Assembly (NCBI GenBank): GCA_039029395.1
Contig: JBCCGG010000002.1
Coordinates: forward strand, 1-64,000
Source: JBCCGG01 sp039029395
GTDB taxonomy: Bacteria; Pseudomonadota; Alphaproteobacteria; Kiloniellales; JAKSDN01
Reading direction: 5' to 3'
DNA: 64,000 bases
Shown: piece by piece, positions 25,652-32,896 of the stretch
Position numbering within the stretch: position 1 is the first letter of the stretch
Layout of the letters: each line of letters begins with the position of its first letter
Notes under the pieces: model-generated
What the model was told of the DNA's origin: nothing
Databases searched by the model: none
Seen by the model: the letters and a program-made list of their open reading frames with translations, nothing else
Program-made: the position numbers and the translations under genes

Positions 25652-26025
25652 GCGAACGGCTGGTGACGATCACCCTGGCCAACCGAGGCGGCGAAGAACA
25701 CCGCGTGGCTTATGGCAAGCCCTTGCTCGCCAGCCTGGAGGCCGCCGGCGTTTCCCTGCCCTATGGCTGCAAGTACGGCGGCTGCATTTCCTGCGCCGCG
25801 AAACTGTTGAAAGGCGAGGTCGACCAGCGGGCCGGGGTCGCGCTAAACAACCGCCAGCTGGCCCAGGGCTACGTGCTGCTCTGTATCGCCCGACCGCTCA
25901 GCGACTGCACCTTTGACGTCGGCGTGGAAAGTCATGATAAGCTTTATCGCAACCCCTTTGCCGATCCACTGGCGCCCCACGAACTGAAGCCTTCGATCGC
26001 GACTGCACCCGAGGACACGCGATGA
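25648..26025 (+). CDS. Plant-type 2Fe-2S ferredoxin
   Basis: 125 residues from the GTG at 25648. The 2Fe-2S ligands are C41, C46, C49 and C79 (CKYGGCISC ... VLLCIARP; CX4CX2CX29C spacing). It is translationally coupled to the SELENBP1/MtoX gene upstream and overlaps the next gene by ATGA. It probably passes electrons to or from the adjacent flavoprotein or oxidase. A 35-residue proline-rich tail follows the ferredoxin fold. Confidence 0.9.
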   Translation: MSERLVTITLANRGGEEHRVAYGKPLLASLEAAGVSLPYGCKYGGCISCAAKLLKGEVDQRAGVALNNRQLAQGYVLLCIARPLSDCTFDVGVESHDKLYRNPFADPLAPHELKPSIATAPEDTR

Positions 26026-26471
26026 ACCACGACGAAGCCTATTCGGAAGACTACCTCGCGACCATCCTCAAGGAGGTCAAGACCATCGCGATGGTCGGCG
26101 CCAGCCCGGACCCCACCAAGTTCAGCTATGGCGTGCTTAGGGTGCTGCATGAGACCGGCTACGACATGATCCCGGTCAACCCGGCGGAACAGGTGACCGA
26201 AATTCGTGGCCTCAAGGTCTACCCCTCGCTCTCGGCCATCGACCGGCCAGTCGATATGGTTCAGGTGTTCCGCAGCTCCGATGCGCTCTACGCGGTCGCG
26301 GAAGAAGCGATCGCGATCGGCGCCAAGGTGCTCTGGGCCCAGATCGGCGTGCGCGACGACGCCGCCGCAAAGCTGGCCGAGGACGCCGGCCTCAAGGTGG
26401 TGATGAACCGCTGCCCAAAGATCGAGCTCTTCCGCCCCTTCTGGAAGCCGAAGCTGCACCTGGCGATCTAA
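26022..26471 (+). CDS. CoA-binding domain protein (YccU type)
   Basis: 149 residues. It is a single Rossmann-like CoA_binding domain with the motif TIAMVGASPDPTKFSYGVLRVL near the N-terminus, IPVNPAEQVTEIRGLKVYPSL and VLWAQIGVRDDAAA, as in E. coli YccU. It may bind acyl-CoA or a thiol-CoA adduct. It is the last gene of the OsmC-to-CoA-binding run, and its ATG overlaps the ferredoxin stop. Confidence 0.88.
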   Translation: MNHDEAYSEDYLATILKEVKTIAMVGASPDPTKFSYGVLRVLHETGYDMIPVNPAEQVTEIRGLKVYPSLSAIDRPVDMVQVFRSSDALYAVAEEAIAIGAKVLWAQIGVRDDAAAKLAEDAGLKVVMNRCPKIELFRPFWKPKLHLAI

Positions 26472-26484
26472 AACAAACGCCGCC

Positions 26485-27393
26485 TCAAGTCTGGGAAATC
26501 GCCGCCACCTTTGCCAACAGCCGCTCGCGCAGGAGGGCGTGGAAGGCGCGGGCCGATTGCTGCAGGGGAAGGTGGGTCGCGCAGATCAGCGCCAGCTCGA
26601 AGGTGATCGCCGGCGCGAAGGGCCGCCAGCAGACCTCATCGCCCAAATCGGCCAGGCCGTTGATGGAATCGACGATCGCCACGCCCGCCCCGGCCCGCAC
26701 CAGGTTGCGGGCGATTGCGAAAAACGAGCAGGAGACCAAGCGCGCCGCCGTGACGCCGGCGTTGGACAGGAACTGATCCATCTGCCGGTCAATCGCATGG
26801 TCGCCGGTGATCGCGATGATCGAGCGCCCGGCCAGCAGCGCGGGCGTGATCCGCTTGTGCTTGGCCAGGGGGTCGTCAGCGCGCAGGATGCACACGCAGG
26901 GCAGGCGCAGCACCTCGGCCTCCAGGCCGGTGACCGGCACCGGCGCGTCGATCAGGCCGATGTCGATCTGGCGGCCCCAGACCCAGGCCGCGATCTGCCG
27001 GGAGCTGCGCACCTTGAGGTCGATCTTGACCCCCGGATGGAGCTGCTGGAAATCGGCGATCACCCAGGGCAGCAGATTGATCGCCGCCGCGCCATTGCTG
27101 GCGATGCTGACCCCGCCGACCGCGCCGGCGCGAATCTCCTGGGCCCGGGTCTCGACCCGCTCGATCGCCAGCAGGCTTTGCTCAGCCTCGGCATGGAGCA
27201 GCAGCGCCTCACCAGTTGGCGCGAAGTAGCCCTTGGAGCGGTGAAACAGACGAAACCCAAGCTCCTGTTCCAGGCTCGAGAGGGCGACACTGACCGCCGG
27301 CTGGGTCAGGTTGAGGCGCACCGCCGCTCGGGATACGGAGCCCGCCTCCATTAGCGCGTTGAAGACCTCCAATTGGCGCATCTTTAGATGCAA
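26485..27393 (-). CDS. LysR-family transcriptional regulator
   Basis: 302 residues. The N-terminal winged HTH (about 1-60; RQLEVFNALMEAGSVSRAAVRL, TQPAVSVALSSLEQELGFRLF) is followed by a LysR substrate-binding domain to about 295. It is divergent from the FAD oxidoreductase and polyamine-type importer, so it most likely controls them in response to an amine or amino acid. Its 3' end meets the CoA-binding gene with a 13-nt gap. Confidence 0.92.
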   Translation of the reverse strand: MHLKMRQLEVFNALMEAGSVSRAAVRLNLTQPAVSVALSSLEQELGFRLFHRSKGYFAPTGEALLLHAEAEQSLLAIERVETRAQEIRAGAVGGVSIASNGAAAINLLPWVIADFQQLHPGVKIDLKVRSSRQIAAWVWGRQIDIGLIDAPVPVTGLEAEVLRLPCVCILRADDPLAKHKRITPALLAGRSIIAITGDHAIDRQMDQFLSNAGVTAARLVSCSFFAIARNLVRAGAGVAIVDSINGLADLGDEVCWRPFAPAITFELALICATHLPLQQSARAFHALLRERLLAKVAAISQT

Positions 27394-27537
27394 AGGCCCG
27401 GTTCCTTCTCGATTATGTATAAATGAATCGAAACTATGAATAATTATAATTCAATTGACCTTATAGCACCAGGTTCGAGAATGAGCGGGCGCCCCCACGC
27501 CATGTCGATGGGGGTCTCGCCGTCTTGGGGAGGATCG
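27394..27537. promoter_or_regulatory. Divergent LysR/oxidoreductase promoter region
   Basis: The stretch 27405-27470 is strikingly AT-rich for this window and contains several T-N11-A-type arrangements (for example around ATAAATGAATCGAAACTATG). It is the natural site for LysR binding and both promoters. This argues that the oxidoreductase starts downstream of it rather than at the ATG at 27436. Confidence 0.5.
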
Positions 27538-28884
27538 GTGCAGCACTCCGAGGTCATGGACACCGCGGCCGGGCCGGTTGGGCTCGAACCCTCCAGCTTG
27601 GCCGGCTTCAAGGAGACGCCCTATTGGTGGGATGAGGTTGCGCCGCCCGAGCTGGCGCCCGTCGAGCTGCCGCAGTCCGTCGATGTCGCCGTGATCGGGT
27701 CCGGTTACACCGGTTTAAACGCCGCGCTGGAGACCGTGCGCGGCGGGCGAAGCACCTTGGTGCTCGACGCCGAGGCCGCCGGTTGGGGCTGCAGCACCCG
27801 CAACGGCGGCCAGATAAGCACCAGCGTGAAACCCTCGCTCGACGCGCTGGCCCGGCGCCACGGCCGCGAAAGAGCGGCTGCGATCCGCCGGGAAGGGGTG
27901 GCCGCGCTCGACTGGATCGAGGATTTCGTGATGCGCGAAGCAATCGACTGCGACTTCCGACGCAGCGGGCGCTTCCACGCGGCCCACACACCGCGCCACT
28001 ACGAAGCCTTGGTACGCCAGATCGGCGAGCTGGACCGGGACGAATCCATCGAGGCCCATGCCGTGCCGCGCGCCGAGCAGCGCCGAGAGCTTGGCAGCGA
28101 CGCCTATCATGGCGGCGTGGTCTTTCCACGCCACGCGGCGCTGCACCCGGCCAAGTATCACAAGGGCCTGTTGACGCGAGCTCTGGAATCCGGCGCCCGA
28201 GTGATGAGCCATTGCCCGGTGCTCGCCATCGAGCGCAAAGGGCACGAATTCAGTCTGGCCACGGCCAAGGGGAAGCTCACCGCGCGGGACGTGGTGGTCG
28301 CGACCAACGGCTATTCCAGCGCAATCACCCCCTGGCTGCGCCGCCGGGTGATCCCCATTGGCAGCTACGTGATCGCGACTGAACGTCTTCCCGACGAGTT
28401 GGTCGACGAGCTTTTCCCGACCGATCGAATCGTCAGCGACACCTGCCGCGTGGTCTACTATTACCGCGCCGCGCCCGACCGGAGCCGGATTCTGTTCGGC
28501 GGCCGGGTCTCGGCGCGGGAGACCGACCCCAAGGTAAGCGGCCCGCGCCTCAAGGCCGAGCTGGCCCATCGTTTTCCGGAGCTGGCCGAGGTCGGGCTCA
28601 GCCACTCCTGGGCCGGCACTGTGGCCTACAGCTTCGATCAGATCGCCCATTGCGGCACCCACGAAGGCATCCACTATGCCATGGGCTACTGCGGCTCGGG
28701 CGTCTCCATGGCAAGCTACCTGGGCATGCGCATGGGCCTGCGGGTTCTGGGCCGGGCCGAGGGGCGCAGCGCCTTCGACGATCTGCCCTTCCCGACCCGG
28801 CCGCTCTACTCCGGAACACCTTGGTTTCTGCCCGCCGTGGTCGCCTGGTACCGCTGGCGCGACCGCCTGGAACAAGGAGCCTGA
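27538..28884 (+). CDS. FAD-dependent amine/amino-acid oxidoreductase (DadA/PuuB-like)
   Basis: About 448 residues from the GTG at 27538 (GGGGAGGA just upstream), or 442 from the ATG at 27556. The FAD motif VAVIGSGYTGLNAAL and GWGCSTRNGGQISTSVKP are typical of gamma-glutamylputrescine oxidase and DadA relatives. GTHEGIHYAMGYCGSGVSMA lies near the C-terminus. Earlier starts at 27436 or 27481 are open but run through the AT-rich promoter region. With the polyamine-type importer downstream it suggests uptake and oxidation of an amine. Confidence 0.88.
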   Translation: MQHSEVMDTAAGPVGLEPSSLAGFKETPYWWDEVAPPELAPVELPQSVDVAVIGSGYTGLNAALETVRGGRSTLVLDAEAAGWGCSTRNGGQISTSVKPSLDALARRHGRERAAAIRREGVAALDWIEDFVMREAIDCDFRRSGRFHAAHTPRHYEALVRQIGELDRDESIEAHAVPRAEQRRELGSDAYHGGVVFPRHAALHPAKYHKGLLTRALESGARVMSHCPVLAIERKGHEFSLATAKGKLTARDVVVATNGYSSAITPWLRRRVIPIGSYVIATERLPDELVDELFPTDRIVSDTCRVVYYYRAAPDRSRILFGGRVSARETDPKVSGPRLKAELAHRFPELAEVGLSHSWAGTVAYSFDQIAHCGTHEGIHYAMGYCGSGVSMASYLGMRMGLRVLGRAEGRSAFDDLPFPTRPLYSGTPWFLPAVVAWYRWRDRLEQGA

Positions 28885-28889
28885 CGAAA

Positions 28890-28920
28890 GCCGGGCGCGA
28901 CCCTCGCCGCACCGCCCGGC
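28890..28920 (+). terminator. Hairpin after the oxidoreductase gene
   Basis: GCCGGGCG (28890-28897) pairs with CGCCCGGC (28913-28920) across a 15-nt loop, without a U-run. It could attenuate transcription between the oxidoreductase and the importer genes or protect an mRNA end. Confidence 0.35.
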
Positions 28921-28962
28921 CCTGACAATCATGGCGAAAGAGGTCAACAGAGGAGGACTAAA

Positions 28963-30006
28963 ATGCGTGCACGATTTCTCATAGCCACGGCGGTGGCCGG
29001 CGTGATGGCCTCGGCCGCCTTGGCCCAGGACAAGCAGGTGACGATCGCCTCTTGGGGCGGCTCGTACCAGGACGCCCAGAGCAAGGCGCTGTTCCAGCCC
29101 GCGTCCAAGGCAACCGGCATCGAGGTCAAGGAAGAGACCTATGGCGGCATGTCCGACGTGCGCCTACAGGTGCAGACCGGCGCGGTGACGCTCGACATCG
29201 TCGCCAGCGGCTCGGGCAGCGCCTCGCGGGCCGGCGCCGAGGGCCTGCTCGAAGAGCTCGACTACGATTTGATCGACGTCTCGACCTTCTATCCGACCCT
29301 CAAGATGAAGTACTGCGTGGGCGGCGACGTCTTTTCGACGGTCTATGCCTGGAACACCGAGAGCTACGGCGACAAGGGTCCGCAGAGCTGGGCCGATTTC
29401 TGGGACGTGGAGAAGTTCCCCGGCAAGCGGGCCTATCGCGGCAAGGTGGCCGGCGCGCTCGAGCCCGCGCTGATGGCCGACGGCGTGCCGCCCGAGGAGG
29501 TCTACAAGGTGCTGTCCAGCGAGGAAGGTATTGACCGTGCGCTCGACAAGATCCGCGAGCTGAAGCCTCACATCGAGGTCTTCTGGTCCTCCGGCGCCCA
29601 GCACGCCCAACTCATGAAGGACGGCGAGGTCGACATGACCACCGGTTGGAACGGCCGTTTCGACAACGCCAAGAAGGATGGCGCCAAGGTCGCCTATTCC
29701 TTCAACGAGGCGCTGCTCGACTACGACTGCTTCGCGATCCCCAAGGGCGCGCCCAACAAAGAGGTCGCCATGCAGTTCCTGGCCGAGATATCCAAGCCTG
29801 AGTATCAGGCCAATCTGCCCAAGTACATCACCTATGGCCCGACTAACAAAGCGGCCTACGATCTTGGCAAGATCGACGAGGCGACGGCGCGCGCCCTGCC
29901 GTCCCATCCGGAGAACGCGGCCATGCAGCTGCCGGTCGACATAGAATGGTACGCCGAGTGGGAGACCATCGCGGCGGAGAAGTATCAGGAGATGCTGACC
30001 GAGTAG
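28963..30006 (+). CDS. Polyamine-type ABC substrate-binding protein
   Basis: 347 residues of the PotD/PotF family. It has a clean signal peptide with cleavage after LAQ/ALA near residue 21, then VTIASWGGSYQDAQSK. The substrate-lobe blocks EALLDYDCFAIPKGAPNKE and MTTGWNGRFDNAK are present. The ribosome-binding site is AGAGGAGG. It is paralogous to the orphan protein at 10565-11710. It feeds the ATPase and permeases encoded downstream. The exact ligand (polyamine, opine or other amine) is unknown. Confidence 0.92.
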   Translation: MRARFLIATAVAGVMASAALAQDKQVTIASWGGSYQDAQSKALFQPASKATGIEVKEETYGGMSDVRLQVQTGAVTLDIVASGSGSASRAGAEGLLEELDYDLIDVSTFYPTLKMKYCVGGDVFSTVYAWNTESYGDKGPQSWADFWDVEKFPGKRAYRGKVAGALEPALMADGVPPEEVYKVLSSEEGIDRALDKIRELKPHIEVFWSSGAQHAQLMKDGEVDMTTGWNGRFDNAKKDGAKVAYSFNEALLDYDCFAIPKGAPNKEVAMQFLAEISKPEYQANLPKYITYGPTNKAAYDLGKIDEATARALPSHPENAAMQLPVDIEWYAEWETIAAEKYQEMLTE

Positions 30007-30026
30007 CGGGCGGCTAGACTGTCGGG

Positions 30027-30052
30027 GGAGGCGGGCCAATAGGCCCGCCTCC
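30027..30052 (+). terminator. Strong GC hairpin after the binding-protein gene
   Basis: GGAGGCGGGCC (30027-30037) pairs perfectly with GGCCCGCCTCC (30042-30052) around an AATA loop. No U-run follows. It sits between the binding-protein and ATPase genes, the same arrangement as at 8942-8967, and so probably sets differential expression. Confidence 0.65.
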
Positions 30053-30082
30053 GAACCGAGGCCAGAGGGGGGAAGCGCGGCC

Positions 30083-31174
30083 GTGACGTCTGCGACGGCG
30101 GAGGCCCTGCCGATCACGATCCGCGGGGTGACGAAAACCTACGGGCGAGTCCACGCGCTCGACCACGTGGACCTGGACGTGCGCGAGGGCGAGTTCCTGA
30201 CCCTGCTGGGCCCCTCCGGCTCGGGCAAGACGACGCTCTTGATGGTGCTGGCTGGCTTCACGAGGCCGGATCAGGGCAGCCTGCGCTTCGGCGAGGCCGA
30301 GGTGATCCGCACGCCACCCCACAAGCGCAATGTGGGCATGGTGTTTCAGAACTACGCCCTTTTCCCGCACATGACCGTGGCCGGCAACGTGGGCTACCCC
30401 CTGCGCTTGCGGCGCACGCCGAAGCCGGAGATCGACCAACGTGTCGAGGCGGCGCTGGAGACCGTGCAGCTTGGCGGCTACGGCGCCCGGCGCATCGATC
30501 AGCTCTCGGGCGGTCAAAAGCAGCGAGTCGCGCTGGCCCGGGCGATCGTTTTCGAGCCGCGCATCCTGCTTATGGACGAGCCGCTCTCGGCGCTCGACAA
30601 GAAGCTGCGCGACCGCATGCAGATCGAGCTGAGACATCTGCACGAGAAGCTCGGCATGACCACGGTCTACGTGACCCACGACCAGCGCGAGGCGCTGACC
30701 ATGTCGGACCGCATCGCGGTGATCAACCACGGCCGCCTGATGCAGCTAGACGACCCCATGGGTCTCTACGACCGCCCGGCCAACCGCTTCGTTGCCGACT
30801 TTATCGGTGAATCGGCTTTCCTGCCGGTGACCCGGGCAAAGGACTCGGTGCACTACGAGGGCCGACCCTTGACGCTGACGGAGGCGCCGCCAGACGGCGA
30901 GCCGCTGCTGCTCATGGTGCGGCCCGAGCGCCTGCGGCTCCTGGACGGCACCGGCGACGTTGGTGAGATGAACCGCTTTGGCGGCACGGTGGTCGACGTG
31001 GTCTATCAGGGCGACAGCTACCTCATGGTCGCGCGCCTTGCCGACAGCAGCGAGGTCAGCCTGCGCGGCGTGGTGCGGCGCGACACCTTGGCGGCCCTGC
31101 CTTCGGTCGGCGACCCGGTCTCTCTGGGCCTGAGCCCAAGCGACACCACCCTGATCCTCGACCAGGAGCGCTAA
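30083..31174 (+). CDS. Polyamine-type ABC transporter ATP-binding protein (PotA-like)
   Basis: 363 residues from a GTG. Walker A GPSGSGKTT is at about 43-51, the signature LSGGQKQR near 136, and Walker B RILLMDEPLSALD is followed by HDQREALTMSDR. A C-terminal TOBE regulatory domain follows (MVRPERLRLL, then VVYQGDSYLMVARL). It belongs to the PotA/FbpC/CysA group. The two permeases follow closely. Confidence 0.93.
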   Translation: MTSATAEALPITIRGVTKTYGRVHALDHVDLDVREGEFLTLLGPSGSGKTTLLMVLAGFTRPDQGSLRFGEAEVIRTPPHKRNVGMVFQNYALFPHMTVAGNVGYPLRLRRTPKPEIDQRVEAALETVQLGGYGARRIDQLSGGQKQRVALARAIVFEPRILLMDEPLSALDKKLRDRMQIELRHLHEKLGMTTVYVTHDQREALTMSDRIAVINHGRLMQLDDPMGLYDRPANRFVADFIGESAFLPVTRAKDSVHYEGRPLTLTEAPPDGEPLLLMVRPERLRLLDGTGDVGEMNRFGGTVVDVVYQGDSYLMVARLADSSEVSLRGVVRRDTLAALPSVGDPVSLGLSPSDTTLILDQER

Positions 31175-31175
31175 G

Positions 31176-32072
31176 GTGAGCGCCGCCGCCCTGCCCACCG
31201 ACACGCACGCCGCCGGGCTCAAGGCCGACGCCCGGGCCGAGCGCTTGGCCTTGGCCGGGCTTTGCTCGCCGGCGCTGCTGCTGGTGCTGGTGATCCTGGT
31301 GATCCCGGTGGGCTGGCTGTTCTACGTCTCCTTCCTGGGCGCCGACGGGCAGTTCTCCCTGGAAAACTACGCGCGCATGATCGAGCGCAAGTCCTACGCT
31401 CGGATCTTCCGCACCACCTTCGAGGTCAGCCTGCTGACCACGGCGATCTGCATCCTGATCGGCTATCCGCTGGCCTATTTCTTGTCGCAGCTGCCGAGCC
31501 GGATCGCCAATCTCTGCCTGATCACCGTGCTGCTGCCGTTCTGGACCTCGCTTCTGGTGCGCACCTACGCCTGGCTGGTGCTGCTGCAGAAGCGCGGCCT
31601 GGTCAACAGCTGGGCGATCGACATCGGCCTATGGGACGAGCCGATCAAGATCGTCCACAACTTGACCGGCACGCTGATCGGCATGGTGCACATCATGCTG
31701 CCGTTCCTGATTCTACCGGTTTATGGCTCCATGAAGGCGATTGATCGGGATTATCTAAAAGCCGCCGCCAATTTGGGCGCCGGACCGACGCGGGCTTTCT
31801 GGACTGTGTTCTTCCCGCTTTCGGCGCCAGGCCTTTTCGCCGGCTCTTTGATTGTCTTCGTGCTCTGCCTTGGCTTCTTCGTGACGCCAGCAGTGCTTGG
31901 CGGCGGCAAGGTGATCATGGTCTCAATGAAGATCGCCTCCAACATCGAGCTCTTCGTCAACTGGGGCGCGGCCAGCGCCCTGGGCGTGGTGCTGCTGGCG
32001 CTCACCATGCTCATTCTCTGGGTCGCTGGGCGATTTCTAAAGCTCGAGCAGATGACCGGTGGGGGGCACTGA
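31176..32072 (+). CDS. Polyamine-type ABC transporter permease (PotB-like)
   Basis: 298 residues, six membrane spans, GTG start 2 nt after the ATPase stop. The EAA-type loop DYLKAAANLGAGPTRAFWTV and TSLLVRTYAWLVLLQKRG are typical of PotB/PotH. The N-terminus has an additional 25-residue cytoplasmic segment. Its stop overlaps the next start (TGATG). Confidence 0.92.
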   Translation: MSAAALPTDTHAAGLKADARAERLALAGLCSPALLLVLVILVIPVGWLFYVSFLGADGQFSLENYARMIERKSYARIFRTTFEVSLLTTAICILIGYPLAYFLSQLPSRIANLCLITVLLPFWTSLLVRTYAWLVLLQKRGLVNSWAIDIGLWDEPIKIVHNLTGTLIGMVHIMLPFLILPVYGSMKAIDRDYLKAAANLGAGPTRAFWTVFFPLSAPGLFAGSLIVFVLCLGFFVTPAVLGGGKVIMVSMKIASNIELFVNWGAASALGVVLLALTMLILWVAGRFLKLEQMTGGGH

Positions 32073-32896
32073 TGTTGAAGTGGCTCCATAGCCCGGCGTC
32101 GGAGACCCAGATCACGCAAGCTCAGCGACTCTGGCTCTACGGGCTTGCGGCGCTCATCATGCTGTTCCTGGTGGCGCCGACCTTGATCGTGATTCCCATG
32201 TCCTTCTCGGACTCCCAGTACCTGGAGTTCCCCCCACAGACCTGGTCGACCCGCTGGTACGACCACTACTTCGGCTCGTCCGAGTGGATGGCGGCCACCT
32301 TGACCTCCTTCAAGGTGGCGATCCTGACCACTCTTGTGGCAACCCCCTTGGGTGTCAGCGCGGCCTACGGCCTACATACCTCGAACCTGCGCTTCGGCCG
32401 GCTGGTCTTCCTGCTGCTGATCACGCCGATGATGGTGCCGCTGATCCTGATCGCGATCGGCGCTTTCTACGTCTACGTCAAGCTGCAGATTCTCTACAGC
32501 CTGGCGAGTCTGGTGCTGGCCCACACGGTTTTGGCCCTGCCATTGGTGGTGATCGTCATCGGCTCGGCGCTCAAGAGCTACGACATGAACCAGGAGATGG
32601 CCGCACGCAGCCTGGGTGCGCCGCGCTTCACCGCCTTCATGACGGTCACATTGCCGCAGATCCGCTTTGCCGTGATTACCGCGGCGCTGCTCTCCTTCCT
32701 AACCTCTTTCGACGAAGTCGTGGTCGCGCTCTTTATCTCCGGCGGCGACAATGCGACCTTGACGCGCAATATGTTCAATGCCCTGCGCGATCAGATCGAT
32801 CCGACAATCGCCTCGATCTCGACTTTGATGATTCTCGTCACCTCGCTGCTCATGGCATTGGCTCAGCTGTTCGGACGCTCGAAAGACGAATCTTAG
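32072..32896 (+). CDS. Polyamine-type ABC transporter permease (PotC-like)
   Basis: 274 residues, six spans. The coupling loop EMAARSLGAPRFTAFMTVTLP and SFDEVVVALFISG are typical of PotC/PotI. Translation is coupled to the previous permease. Its stop codon overlaps the 3' end of the convergent P-type ATPase gene by 4 nt, so no space for separate terminators exists. Confidence 0.92.
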   Translation: MLKWLHSPASETQITQAQRLWLYGLAALIMLFLVAPTLIVIPMSFSDSQYLEFPPQTWSTRWYDHYFGSSEWMAATLTSFKVAILTTLVATPLGVSAAYGLHTSNLRFGRLVFLLLITPMMVPLILIAIGAFYVYVKLQILYSLASLVLAHTVLALPLVVIVIGSALKSYDMNQEMAARSLGAPRFTAFMTVTLPQIRFAVITAALLSFLTSFDEVVVALFISGGDNATLTRNMFNALRDQIDPTIASISTLMILVTSLLMALAQLFGRSKDES

